The notes: generated by a model from the sequence alone, not told the origin. Positions 1-11,239 are shown, counted from the stretch's first letter. The stretch: DNA of 64,000 nt from Acanthococcus lagerstroemiae (GCA_031841125.1 CM063113.1:38346197-38410196); one strand, 5' to 3'. Numbers and translations: made by a program.

Positions 1-1065
1 CTCAAGTCGCACGTGGTATTTCGTAATAATACCGCGACGACACGATAAGGAGTGGGTTTGCCACAATGTGTGTCCAAAATTTCAGCAATGACCTAAAAAC
101 ACTCGCCTCGCACAAACATCGGGAACTCACCTTCGAAAGCCCCGAACACGAGCACGTATTCGGTCATAAAAAATTAACTATATTAAGAATTAGCATGTCC
201 GGAGCTTATTATTTGTATCCGAATAGGGTATTTTTCGGTACCTCTAAATTCAACAGAATCTTATCGCAAATAAGGATCTATCTTTTTACGTTGTCCTTTC
301 AAGCTTTCACATCGGACCACGCGGTGGGGTAGACGCAGAAAACCATCATATATGGTTTTCGATGTCTCTTGATAATGGCTCGTGTCCGGTGAGCCACCTC
401 ACACGCAAGTTTTTAACTTTTTCGTGCCTTACAGAAGACAATGTAATATATGCATTCAACGATAGAACGCAAAATAAAATAGATCTTATCGTTTCGGTTA
501 CTTTCCGTGTTGATACCGTTTTCGGTCTGTTTTTTTTTACAGTTCTGTCTCTTTATGACCTTAATAAAATTTTGATGTCGCATAAGTTGAACCGATATCT
601 AATTAGCGCGTTATATTGTGCCAGAATCGTATGATTTGGGTTTCGCTCTATACGAGCTTCGGAGTATCGAATTCAAAGCAAATCTAGTACATATCATTAT
701 TTTGATAGTACAGTCTGAAATTCTGGAGGTAGCTCAAATAACTCTATTTTTAATTTTAAAAAGCATATTCCCCGACCAATTCCTTTGTCTCGACGATATT
801 TTTTTTGTTTTATTAAAGTTTTATTACGTTAATTACATCAGCAGATTTGTTACAATAATTTGGTTATGGATTTGGTTTCTAATTAAAAAAAAAGGAACTG
901 TGTGAATTAGCTACGCCACTGCGAAGCTATCCCTGGTTTTAAAAACATCACGACTAAATTATGAAAAAGTATACAAAATAATTAAGTTAAACCGAAAATA
1001 ACAATTTACCACAAAAGAAAAATTTGGAGTTTAGTTTAAGAAATCGTGAAAGTGGGTTCTAATAG
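1..1065. other. No recognisable gene; AT-rich sequence
   Basis: Short open frames occur on the plus strand (66-332, 362-634, 618-905), but none shows a recognisable domain and their composition matches the AT-rich background. The only repeat signal is TTAGCTACGCCACTG at 908-922. It resembles the outer end of hAT-like MITEs whose other end would read CAGTGGCGTAGC; no partner end is seen upstream, so it may begin before the window. I see nothing else here. Confidence 0.5.
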
Positions 1066-1516
1066 GTCTACGTTTGGTTTTCGAGTTGTCTAATCATGCT
1101 ATGTCCAGGTACATAGTTGTCATGCGTTTCCAGGCGACCTGCAGGGGCAGTAGCAGCTTCTCGAATTGATTCGCTGACAGGCTTCAGCCCTGTGTGATTG
1201 TGGAGTTCCTGTATTGTGGTGAAAAGTGGTGCGCCAGTGATTATCCGTAGAGCGTTGTTTTGAAATATCTGTATTTCTTTCACATTCGATGGACGAGCTT
1301 GGCCCCAGACTGGTGCTCCATACATCCATACAGGGTTTAGGATTGTTTTGTACAGCAACCAGTTTATTCACAAATGATAGTCTCGAGTTCCGCCGATTCA
1401 GGATCCAGTATATCTTGGATAATTTGATTTTTAATTCGTCAACTTCTTTCTCTTATGTGGGTTCGCCAAGTGAGTCTTGAATCGAGGCTTAATCCAAAAT
1501 ATTTTATTGCCCGATC

Positions 1517-1691
1517 TGCAAAGATCTCAGTTGTGACGCATCACAAAAGCGCTTCATCGTCACATAGAGGAAACAAAAATTAGGCTCCGCCTATTAAATG
1601 TAAAATTTTTCGATGAATCCTCACACTTGACTCACAAATGGTTATCAAATGGGTAGATTTTCCGGTCGTCACAAATGCGCTTCACTTTGCA
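1517..1691. mobile_element. 175-bp MITE inserted in the Jockey remnant, GATC duplication
   Basis: The element has TGCAAAG at its left end and CTTTGCA at its right end, flanked by GATC on both sides (1513-1516 and 1692-1695). Removing the element and one GATC restores a Jockey frame reading SPDRAIKYFGLSLD on the minus strand, which fits the family at this point. A 4-bp duplication suggests a cut-and-paste DNA element, but the superfamily cannot be named from the ends alone; an AT duplication around CTGCAAAG ends is an equivalent reading. Confidence 0.75.
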
Positions 1692-2616
1692 GATCGGGTG
1701 ACTCAGTTCTCGGTATTAGCTCTCCTTTTAAAGCCACCGCTGGTGGGAGCTGTTTGTTTAATGTAAAAACAATATAGGCGGACTTTGAAGTATTTACTTT
1801 TATTTTCCATCGGTCCAGCCAGTCACCGAGCTTATCTAGAGCCACTTGCAATCTGTTGGCGGCTAGTGCAGGGTTGTCACTGCAAGCCAGGTACCTCGTA
1901 TCATCTGCAAAGGTGCCCAGCATTACTTCGTCTGTATCAGGCATATCGTATGTGTATAGCTTCCACAGAGAATTTTCCCCAGGATCATTTGTGCTCAATT
2001 CCTCCTAATATCGAGTTAGTAACATTTCTTTATACTCAGCTATCAAGACCTGGAGTTCTTTCGTCACTTTGTTCATCTTGCTTTTTGTGCGGACGATAAC
2101 GGATGTTTCGCCATAATTTGCGTATACTATGCTTTTCTCTGATTTTGTTCATAATGGTTTCTGGAAAGTTGAACATTTTTGGCCCCCGCTTATGGACTGG
2201 GGTGGAAAGGTTGGCAGCTTTCTGTAGTAGGTTGGCAATGGTCTCTACGGCTTTATCAATGTCAGCACCATCTTTCATGCGCAGATAAAATGTAATATAT
2301 TCGTACAACTATGACCTAAAAGCTGGCCAGTCAGTACTTTGGTTCACTACCCCAGGTGACGTCTCTTCTATGAAGGGAATTTCATTAGCTTTCAACAGGA
2401 CTGGTACATGTTCACCACTAACTTCTGAGCAGGTAGAGATGTCACAGTAGACATTGGCAAGTTCATGTAGCACGAAAAAATCAAGAGTATCAGGTCGCTT
2501 CCTTGGGTCTGTTGGTCAGTGGGTAAATTTCGATGCCATGAAGAATTGGCAGTGGGCCTCGCTGAATACCTTCTCGAGGGTTTTACCTCTTGGGGAAGTA
2601 CACCTCGATCCCCAGC

Positions 2617-3631
2617 TAATGATGCAAAATATTGAGAAAATCAATATCGATACGATAATATTGTTATTATCACGATAATTAAAAATATCGATATTGTACT
2701 TTATAAATATCGAGAGATATTATCGATATTTCTGATATTCTGATCGGAAATATTTAGACCAAGTTAACCTGCCTTGTTTCATCATTTTTGCAAACAGTGT
2801 TTTCTATAATACTTGTCCACTATATTTTACTAATTATTTTCTAAGTTCCCTTTCTTCATACAGTTGTGCGGTCATAGACTCATGGACAATAATTCCTGTC
2901 AAAACCAAATTTTAAAAATTGCAAACAATTTTGATCACATTTCAGAAGAGTTGCCGGAGTTGGCCTCGGCCTCTCTCTTTTCAAATACTTGTCCATTTAA
3001 TATTCCAAATTCCAACTTACAATCTTACAATTTACAAAGCAAACACATTCACATTGAAGGACTTTTGAGCAAATTTAGTCATCAAAATCACTATCACCAG
3101 TTTTCTGGCGAATCAAGTTAAAACTGTTATCACATTTTTGGCTCAATAAGAAGAAAAAACAATGAAAAACTGAAATTTGATCAAAAGAGACTTTATAACA
3201 ATGGAACTTACAGGCCTTCTTAGTACGTACGTACTTATATCATCATCAGTGAATCGTCCCAGGAAAAGGACCTAAAAATCTGTTACTTGAAGGCTTTTCT
3301 TTTAAATGAGGTACTAGGGAACTTGAAAAGGGAAAAAATGTATTATTAGGAAAATTTTGCACCAACACTGTCTGGCGAAAGGGCGAAACTGGCGAATTTT
3401 GAGGAATTTTGGCGTTTCCAGACAGCCGATCTGGCGACAGAGAAGATGTAAAGTAACTTAATCGGTCACATTGTATTAGAGGTTTTCAAAATATTGAAAT
3501 ATCGCTCTTCCTATAAGAATATCGATAGATATCGAACATTATCCGATGATCGGAAAAACTCTATTATTCGATATTCAGCAGAAAAATTATCGATAGATAA
3601 CGATATTTTTGATACGATATTTGCATCAATA
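2617..3631 (+). mobile_element. hAT-like non-autonomous element, copy A (1015 bp)
   Basis: The ends are TAATGATGCAAAATAT and, inverted, TATTGATGCAAATATC, flanked by a perfect 8-bp duplication TCCCCAGC (2609-2616 and 3632-3639). An 8-bp duplication with this type of end is typical of the hAT superfamily. The element splits the Jockey endonuclease frame cleanly. A second copy in opposite orientation lies at 31132-32152. The subterminal sequence is rich in ATCGAT-type motifs. No transposase domain is recognisable, so it is called non-autonomous. Confidence 0.85.
2864..3121 (+). CDS. Small ORF of unknown function inside hAT-like copy A
   Basis: An 85-residue frame starting MCGHRLMDNN and ending FSGESS. 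The same frame is open in copy B (31645-31905, minus strand, 86 residues) with about ten substitutions and in-frame length changes. It has no recognised domain. It may be a remnant of a longer transposon protein that has lost the rest, or simply a frame kept open because the two copies are young. I cannot assign a function, and there is no evidence of a promoter or of splicing. Confidence 0.35.
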   Translation: MCGHRLMDNNSCQNQILKIANNFDHISEELPELASASLFSNTCPFNIPNSNLQSYNLQSKHIHIEGLLSKFSHQNHYHQFSGESS

Positions 3632-3826
3632 TCCCCAGCTGGGATAATTAGCATTCTAGTCCCTTCCCCGTCTCGACGAAATAACAAGAATTATTGCTTT
3701 TCATTTCCTTTTAAAAATACGCATAAATACAGTTGTTTCTTTTCCCCTTCCCCAGACTGTATAAATCAGAGAAAAACAACACTACGGGAAACTAGGCAAA
3801 AATGTGGTGGGTCTCCAACCATACGA

Positions 3827-4061
3827 CAGGGCCGGCGAAATTCCAGTTGCACTGGAGCACGTGCACCAGGCTGGATTTTCGACATTTTCTACCTGATACA
3901 CCAGGTGGAAAACTCTACATTTAAAAAGAATTCAAATCTTAATCTTATTGGTACTTATTGGATGCTTTTTGTTTCAATTTTCAGGGGGGGGGGTTCAAGA
4001 GTTTCTCATTTAGAAGTTATGTATTTGCACTAAGTCTGAAAATGAAAGATCGCCGGCCCTG
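3827..4061. mobile_element. hAT-like MITE (235 bp)
   Basis: The terminal inverted repeats are CAGGGCCGGCGA and TCGCCGGCCCTG. The flanks are CCATACGA (3819-3826) and TCATACGA (4062-4069), an 8-bp duplication with one mismatch. CAGGG-type ends with 8-bp duplications are characteristic of hAT elements. The interior has a run of ten G at 3984-3993 and no coding capacity. Confidence 0.85.
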
Positions 4062-4069
4062 TCATACGA

Positions 4070-4739
4070 CATGTTTAGACTATAAATGAACCAGTTTTAA
4101 GGAGATTAGGAGCCGAGAAGGTATTTGCGGATAAAAAAGGGGGAGAAACTCTATCGCAGTAACAAGTGTCAAATATTTTCGATTAATTTTTAAATAATCG
4201 TTTATTTTTTAGTAATTAATTTATTCACATTCCAGTTTTCCGACTTTGGCAGCCCTGCCTGAACAAGGTCAAGCAACTAGCTGAATATTGGAAGCTGCAT
4301 AATTAAACGCAGTGTTGCTAACGTTATAGTTAATTTTCTGACAGAAAATGAAATGTGGCATACTACCTTTTCACCTCAAGCCATCGTGAATAGGCAGTTA
4401 TTGAACAGTGAAAAATTGAGATCACAATTTGATTGAATTTTATAGAATTCAAAATCGAGTAAGACAAAAAATAACATAGGAACAGTTTCGTCTCGATCTA
4501 AGAATAAGTACTGGTATTAAATATTGCGAAATGACATTCCACTTCGGTTGGACTTTGATTCTAAAATTTGCACTCGAAGGTGATGATGAGCTAGAGCTGC
4601 GAATTTTATTCCGTCAAAACTGGGAAAATATGCGCATAAAAAATTCCCTAAAAATTAGAAATATTCCAAAATATTCTCTACCGATATAGGTATCTTTTTA
4701 CAGCTCTAATCAAATAGAAATGAAAAATTTATTATTATA
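4070..4739. other. Non-coding AT-rich gap
   Basis: I see no gene or clear repeat here. The sequence separates the MITE at 3827-4061 from the 3' end of the RTE-type remnant that begins near 4740 on the minus strand. Confidence 0.4.
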
Positions 4740-6265
4740 TTATATTTCAACGATGACAGCTTTTCCTTAACCTAATTACAGTGCGACTGTAGCAGTGAAC
4801 TGGGGGGAGTCTTATCCCCATCGCTGTCATAAACCTATTTTAGGGCATATGCCTCCTCGCGTCTTTTCCATTCGACTTTGTTGGCGGCTACTTTCCTCCA
4901 CTTTGGACCCATTTCCTTCCTAAATTCGTCCCGCCAAAACGCGTCGGCGGCTTACACCTTTATGCCGTTTCTCATTGTACGGCACCGAAGTCTCTATTTT
5001 TTTGTCCACCTCCCTTCTTGTCTCAAGATATGACCCGCATACTTCCATTTTTGTTTTTTGATTACCTTCCCAATGTCTTTTGCCCATCTTTTTGTTCTCA
5101 ATTCTATTATTTTTCTTTATGCCTAAAATTCCCTCTCTCTGGTGTTTTTCGAGTGGTTTGTAGTTTTCTTATATTAGCTTTTGTTAAAGCTCACATTTGG
5201 GCCCCGTACACGAGCATCGACAGAGTACAACTTTCCCATAATTTGGTTTTTAGGTAAATTCCTATTCTTTCTTTGAAAATTTTCTACGTTTTTCCACCCT
5301 TTTTGTACCCTTCTACTCAGTCCGTTTTCCTTTTTATTTTTGAACGAAATTAATTACCCCAAATATTCCACTTCTTTTACCCCCTCAATTTCTACCCCGC
5401 TTATTTCGAATTTTTCTATTTTCTCTTTTGCCAGTACTTTGGATTTTGCTCTGTTTATAATTAGACCCGCTGCCCTACTGTTGGCAGTAAATTCTTCTCC
5501 CATTTCCTTTAACTCTCTCGGTGAATTGGTAATTATTACTGCGCCATACGCGAATCTCAAGTTGCTTAAGTACTCACCATCGACCCTCAATCCTTTTCTC
5601 TCCCAATCCATTTTCCTATATACTTCTTCAAGTATACTATTGAATAGATTAGGGGAGAGTGAATCTCTTTGTCTTACCCCCGCCCCCCTAGTACCACTAA
5701 ATTCTTCTCCCATTCTATTTAGCCTTATGTAAGCCTTGGATTTTTTGTACATATTTTTCAATATCCTTATTCTTTTTGCGTTTATACCTTGGTTAGCGAG
5801 CTCCCCCCCCCCCCATAAATATTCGTGATTAATTATGTCGGATGCTTTTTGGAAGTTGATTAAGAGGAGATACAGCTCCATATTATATTCGTTTACTTTT
5901 TCAATTATTTGGTTTATTATAGAAATTTGGTCTACTGTTGAAAAGTCTTTTCGAAAACCCGCCTGTTCCCTTCCTTGGTTACTATCTAATTGATTATAAA
6001 TTCTTTCTTTCCATTTGTCCGAATACTTTACTCACGTTAGAAATTGGACTAATTGGCCTATAATTGTCGATTATTCCCTTATCCCCATTTTTAAATAATA
6101 GAATAATTTCTGCTACTTCCCTTTGGCGCGGTATATCTCCTCTTCTACTATTATTTTGTTGAAAATTTTTTGCAGTGGGTTGGTTAGTTCGTTGACAAAT
6201 ACTTTTAGAAATTTGTTTTCAATTCCGTCCTGCCCCGCTATTTTGATAAATTCAGAGATGGAACA
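4740..6265 (-). pseudogene. RTE-type non-LTR retrotransposon remnant A (reverse transcriptase to C-terminus)
   Basis: Minus-strand translation starts near 6262 with IAGQDGIENKFLKVFVNELT, a typical start of the RT domain, and continues through QAGFRKDFSTVDQISIINQI (RT motif around QxGFR) and NMELYLLLINFQKASD. The catalytic YADD box reads FAYG near 5545, so the essential aspartates are lost. The C-terminal signature RDEFRKEMGPKWRKVAANK is readable near 4930-4880. A run of twelve C at 5803-5814 lies inside the frame and inserts glycines near EYLW. The longest open piece is 5354-5881. Frameshifts occur near 6125 and 6030. The 5' part including the endonuclease is missing, as expected for 5'-truncated insertion. 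The 3' end is set by similarity to remnant C at 8496. Confidence 0.85.
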
Positions 6266-6779
6266 ATACCTATAATGCGAACTTTAACTCAAAAGGAAAC
6301 AAACTAGGTTAGGAGACTTGACATTTCCCAAAAATATTGCAGTGATGTCAATGGTAAGCAAGTGAACCAGTAAACAAGCATAAGACACTGGTATGACAAT
6401 AGGATGACCAGCACTCCAGCACATGAACAGGATTGGCATGTCTTAGAACAATAAAGGTTCTGTGAAAATGAACTTCCAGTTCCTTATTTGTGGCTTATTT
6501 TTGAAATATCAGTCGATGCCTAGAAGATTATCTGCGGAACAAAAAAAAGACCCCGCAAAAACCCAAAAAAAGACCAAATCTGGCAACCCTGACAATGTGA
6601 TTGTGAAAGAAGAATATTACATAGTGATAAAAAATATAAATGCCACTATGATGCTGAAAAAAATTGCAAAAAAATGTCACATTGTGGCATTATTAATTTC
6701 TGTGACAATCCTCATTCTTGTCTCTGACTGGTCAAAGTTTTGTCACTATTCCATAAGACCTAGAGAATAGAAACATAAG
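6266..6779. other. No recognisable gene
   Basis: A plus-strand frame of 102 residues (6462-6770) has no recognisable domain and contains lysine-rich low-complexity sequence. CTGGCAACCCTG at 6577-6588 resembles the end of common TIR elements with CAGGGTTGCC termini; no partner end was found. Confidence 0.35.
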
Positions 6780-7730
6780 AAAGGAAAAGGATAGAAGCTT
6801 TTGGAATGAGGTGTTGGATAGAAAAGATCAGAAATGAGAAAGTATTGGAAGTATTGAGGCGAATAGGAAGGGAAAGAGAAATGTTGAATGTAATTGTAAC
6901 AGAGAAAGGTTAAAATGATGTATCATCTCATAATATTAGGCATTTAGGGATATTGTTAGTCAGGGATGTTCCCATAGGGGGGGGGGCTACCGGGGCTCAG
7001 CCCCGTCTCAAGAATTTTTAGGAAAATCGAGGAAGGGCTCAGCCCCTCCTCAAGAAATTACCTAAGATAAACAAAATTCAGTCTTGTAAAATCAAGAATT
7101 CGTCAAGATACTAGTCGATAATTAGACTTTGAAAAGTGTAATGCAAAAAAGTCCAACTTCGCAGCGTTACTATTGGTCCCTGTTGTAATTTTATAGTGTT
7201 GTTAATTGTTGCATAATATTTTTTTGCTGTTACATTTTTACGTCTCCTTAACCTACCACACTGATAGTGATAAAAATACTCAGGATTTAAAAAAAAATGT
7301 ATTTACTAAATAAACCTTTGTACCCACTGTAACGTCTGTAATTATTTTAAATTTTAATCCATTTTGTTGAAAATGAATTTTTTTGTACTTTTTGTAAATT
7401 TATTGCGGTTTTATCGCGAATTTATAAACGATGACCTATTTTGAAGCGAATATGACCTTTGACTGAGAGGTTTTTTTTTTTAATGAGGGAAATTATTCAT
7501 AATTTAGAGCCCCCCTCAAAAAAAATCATGGGGACATCACTGTTGTTAGTACTGCTTGAGGGAATGGTTGAAGGAAAGAACTGGAAAGGAAGGCCACGAA
7601 TGAGCTATGAAGAGCAGATAATGAAGGATACAATGTATAAATCCTTCTTAGAAATGAAAAGATTAGCCAAGTAGAGAGGAAAGTGGAGAGACGCAACCTA
7701 CTAGTCGAGAGACTAAGGAATATATCATCA
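6780..7730 (+). pseudogene. RTE-type retrotransposon remnant B, C-terminal part, split by a MITE
   Basis: Two blocks flank the insertion at 6961-7542. The first (about 6790-6960) reads EKIRNEKVLEVLRRIGRERE, then RHLGILLV. The second (7551-7674) reads LLEGMVEGKNWKGRPRMSYE and onward to EMKRLAK. Removing the MITE and one 8-bp duplication joins them as HLGILLVLLEGMVEGKNWKG, matching the C-terminal VIEG..EGK..RGRPR region of RTE-type and related elements. Stops follow at 7672, and the preceding RT domain is absent, so only a 3' fragment remains. The orientation is opposite to remnants A and C. Confidence 0.8.
6961..7542. mobile_element. hAT-like MITE (582 bp) with perfect TTGTTAGT duplication
   Basis: The ends are CAGGGATGTTCCCAT and, inverted, CAGTGATGTCCCCAT. 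Both flanks are TTGTTAGT (6953-6960 and 7543-7550). A run of ten G follows the left end (6977-6986). There is no transposase frame. It interrupts retrotransposon remnant B, so it is younger than that insertion. Confidence 0.9.
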
Positions 7731-8495
7731 TCAAATTTGTACCCCACCATATGATTTGTGAAATTCATAAAAATCGAACCTCACTCTCATCCTCGAATTA
7801 TTTATGAGTGCACAATTGAATCCTTATCATGTCTCATTTTCTTTTCTCTGCTCTTCCGTTGTTGGTTTGTATAATATGTAACCTCTACGGTGTAGTCTAC
7901 ACGCTTATTTACCTGGTGTCGGATGTAAAGACTCGAGACGCCTGTACACCATAAAAATAAACGGCGTCACATACCACGTATCGCTTGTCTTATGTCAACG
8001 AAAGAACCTAAAACCGAGTTCTAATAACTTAAATTAAAAGTTGTAAACGATACAGAATCCCCTTCAATCGTGTGCGACGTAGTTGACGATATTTACGCAG
8101 AGGAGAAGTTGTATTCTCGTTTTAAAAGGCGAGGTACTCGGACACAAAATACGAAACCACTCGCCAATAATGTCTGTTTCGTTCTTTTCTCTTTCGGGTC
8201 TCGCACCGAGTGTGAGTCTAGAATTTGAATAACGTGCGCGGAAAACAAGGGAGTCCGAATTACGACTCACAAATTAACATTTTTCGTAGCGTTTCTCCAA
8301 GAATGAGGATTAGTTTCATTTTGACAATTTTTTAAATTGATATGACTTAAACCCTCTTCCCTTCCTGTTGATTTAGCAAGGTCTCAAAAAAGACCGCTGT
8401 TAAAATCAAGAAGAAACTGCTGATAAATTCTTGAATTTAACGCGGAATTTTTTTTTTGTTCATTCATGTCTCTGTTACCTCCGTATTTATTTATT
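7731..8495. other. No recognisable gene
   Basis: Frames here are short and show no domain. I see no paired inverted ends. The tail of remnant B and the start of remnant C bound this gap. Confidence 0.4.
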
Positions 8496-8784
8496 ACAGC
8501 AATGACAACTTTTTTCCCTTATACTACTTACTCTGGGTGTATGGCAGTGAACTGGGGGGAGTCTCCTCCCCATCGCTGTCATTAGCCCATTTTAGGGCAT
8601 ATGCTTCCGTGCCTCTTTGCTATTCGTCTTTGTTGGCGGCTACTCCATCTTGGGCCCATTTCATTCCTGAATTCGTCCCGCCAACGCGTCAGCTGCTTAC
8701 CTTTTTGCCTTTTCTCGTTGTACGGCACCCAAGCCTCTCCTTTTTTTGTCCACCTCTCTTCTTGTCTCAAAATATTACCCGCAT

Positions 8785-9115
8785 TGGGGTGTCCCTTATT
8801 TTATAAGTTTTCGCCAATCGATTAGGTGCGCTCTGAAATTTGTTCCAATGGACCTAGAAACTCGCCATAAAAAACTTGAGCTCAATCTAAAATCATTAAC
8901 CCGTGTCGCTTTGACCTTAACATTACGTGTGATACTAAGATTTTACAAAAAACCGTGAATATCTCGGAGCATATCAACTTCAGGACCAAAATTTATATAA
9001 CATAAAATATTTCTTGTTGAATTTTCTATAAAAAAGATTCCATAAAACTTTTCTCTAGAACGCATATTCACCGAGATAATCGCAAAAATGTGAGAAAGTT
9101 TCGAGGAAATCGTGA
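8785..9115 (+). repeat. Left terminal inverted repeat of the 4.3-kb element
   Basis: Pairs with 12725-13071. The shared blocks include AATTTGTTCCAATGGAC, ATATCAACTTCAGGACC and CTTTTCTCTAGAACGCA. A short open frame spans the repeat on both ends (8746-8958 plus, 12839-13111 minus) with similar predicted residues, but it starts outside the element and is a by-product of the repeat, not a gene. Confidence 0.85.
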
Positions 9116-9777
9116 TTTTAGGCGGCCCGAATTTAACTACACTGCTTTTTCAATGTCTGCTTGGTTCCAAGTCAAAATTTTACATTAACTTGTACGTAGA
9201 AACACTTCCTTTCCTTTCGGTGGTCAGTCCCCATGTACAGGGTATCCTCTTGGTCCTCTTCGCAAGTAACATACAGGATGTCACAACTTGAATAAAAAAT
9301 TCAACAAATTTAGATGGGACTCGTTTAAATGGATAATGTTTTTCTACAACTTCGCTTCCTTGTGGTCAATATTACTTGATTTATCAAAATATTGCCAAAA
9401 TTTTAGCTATGAGGAAAAATATGTTTGACACGGTCAGCTTAGACTAAATAACAACTTGCATATTTTAAAACCTGAGCAGGAATATAGAGTTGGAAGAATC
9501 AGTAAAAACAAGCAAGATTTTGATCATAAAATACAAACAAGACTATTACAACATAATTTTTAGATCAACATCTATATAGCTATACAAATTTGAAAGATTG
9601 TTTCAAAATTAAAACTGAAGCAAAAACTGAATAGGTAATCATTACAAAAAATACAGAAATATTTTAATAACATTAGAGATTATTTTTTCACCTTGACTAC
9701 TTTGAGTAGCTAGTCAAAACCCTTAAAAAATATGTTAGTTATTAGGTTCGTTCCATTTGCAAAACAAAGGGCGGAAC

Positions 9778-9928
9778 CAGAGGCGAAACTTGACTTTCAG
9801 TTGGGGGAGGGGGTGGAGAAGGAAAATTTGCCGACAAATATTTTCTTTTACCTAAAAATTTGCCGACAAAATTTTATAAAAATTTGAAAATTCGCCGATT
9901 TTTCAATCAAAATATTTTTTAATTTAAA

Positions 9929-9970
<42 letters not shown>

Positions 9971-10435
9971 CAAACAAACGTTCTTAGAAAATGAAAAATT
10001 CAAATAAACAGTTTCAAAATTTGCTGACTGCCTAATTATTGGGGTGTTTCAGCCCCCCTAGTTTCGTCCCTGCAAATGCAGATTGGAACCTTATGCCCCA
10101 AGCACTCACATTTGCGCACATGAGCATACCCTATTCTGGGAGGGTAAGGTGGAAGGATGTTAGGAATACTCGAGAGGAACACACAACTTCCTTTACACAT
10201 TGAGGTGGTCGTTGTTTATTCTTGATGATCTTTTTTTCTGAATTCCCTCTGATTCTTCTCCTAAATTGATTCCAATAAAATCAAATCAAATAAATAATAT
10301 ACAAAAAAAAAAATTCCTGACGGTTGGATTAGGAGAATCCGTGCCAAAAGTTCCCTTTCGTTCTTATGGGAAAAATACATGGAGTTTTGACTTCTGTTCC
10401 AGAATAAATTTCCCTCCTATTCGGGCCATACAGCG
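9778..10435 (+). repeat. Interspersed repeat L (MITE plus adjacent sequence), partner at 57700-58332
   Basis: The first part (9778-10072) has inverted ends CAGAGGCGAAACT and AGTTTCGTCCCTG and looks like a MITE. The shared sequence continues beyond it to about 10435, including a conserved stretch around CATGGAGTTTTGACTTCTG. The inverted copy at 57700-58332 has the same MITE at the same place, so the MITE predates the duplication of the larger repeat. Confidence 0.8.
9931..9969. repeat. (TAA)n microsatellite
   Basis: About thirteen uninterrupted TAA units lie inside repeat L. The partner copy at 58150-58180 has an ATTT-type run instead, so this tract expanded after the copies separated. Confidence 0.9.
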
Positions 10436-10489
10436 CTAGTATCGACTACTCTTATCTGCGACCAAAAGGTGAAGTTTTTATAGCTACAT

Positions 10490-10985
10490 TACTGAATGAG
10501 TGAATAACTAAGTAAGTGAGTGAGTAACTGAGTGAATCACTAAATAAGTAAGCGAGTGACTGAGTAAATCACTGAGTCACTGAGTAAGTGATTGGGTAAC
10601 CGTGTGAATAACTGAATAAGTAAGCAAGTAACTGGGTGAATCACTGAGTCACTGAGTAAGTGATTGACTGAGTGAATCACTGACTCACTGAGTAAGTGAC
10701 GGAGTAACTGAGTGAATAACTCAATAAATAAGCGTGTGACTGAGTGAATCATTGAATCACTGAGAGTAGTGATTGGGCAACTGTGTGAATAACTGAATAA
10801 GTAAGCAAGTAACTGAGTGAATCACGGAGTCACTGAGTAAGTGATTGAGTAACTGTGTGAATAACTGAATAAGTAAGCGATGACTGAGTGAATCACAAAA
10901 TAATTAAGCGAATGATTAAGTGAGCGAGTGAATCACTGACTTATTGAGTGAGTGACGGAGTGAGGAAGTGAATGAATAACTACAT
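10490..10985. repeat. Degenerate tetranucleotide-phased minisatellite
   Basis: For about 490 bp the sequence can be read in 4-bp words of the type GAGT, GAAT, AAGT, AACT, CACT and GATT with few phase breaks. Larger similar blocks recur, for example GTGAATAACTGAATAAGTAA near 10602, 10784 and 10856. It probably arose by expansion and decay of a GAGT-type microsatellite. An open frame on the minus strand (10540-10752) is a by-product of the 4-bp phase. Confidence 0.85.
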
Positions 10986-11239
10986 CAGAATGTAACCCTG
11001 ATCGAGAGGAATATTTCATTTACAGGAATACGAAGAAATTTCAAAATATTATGAAAACGAAAGCGTTTATCGAAAAAATGATTAGGATAAAATTTATAGT
11101 ACATAAAATTTTCCTTCCATTGAGACCATTTTCATTTCAATCTGATGAATTTTTTTTTAAATATGTAGGGTTTCAATAGTTCCTTTTTTTTCACGTGCCT
11201 AAAATTATAGAGGGCGACTCGTTCGGGCTGGCAGTCCGA

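Larger units (their letters stand above)
1066..3700 (-). pseudogene. Jockey-clade non-LTR retrotransposon remnant (ORF2: endonuclease, linker, RT C-terminal part)
   Basis: Read on the minus strand. The endonuclease part begins near 3660; just after the position of the usual GDFNA motif it reads NANYPSWGSRCTSPRGKTLE, and this match spans the insertion site of the hAT-like element at 2617-3631. The linker follows (KLWRNIRY, then MNKVTKELQVLIAEYKEML after a frameshift near 2060). The frame then jumps from ENSLWK near 1960 directly to YTYDMPDTDEVMLGTFADDT, so the N-terminal RT blocks are deleted. The catalytic FADD motif itself is kept. The frame continues to SPD near 1695, is split by a MITE, resumes with YFGLSLDSRLTWRTHIRE near 1500 and ends with LYKTILNPVWMYGAPVWG near 1355-1300. 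Stops and frameshifts make it non-functional. Clade assignment is by family knowledge; a Jockey rather than CR1 origin is likely because of the ENxLWK and LYKxILxPxWxYG signatures. Confidence 0.85.

Noticed and set aside
10540..10752. 70-residue frame with repeated HLLSDSVI-type text on the minus strand
   Set aside because: It lies wholly in the 4-bp-phased minisatellite; its repetitive protein is a consequence of the DNA repeat.
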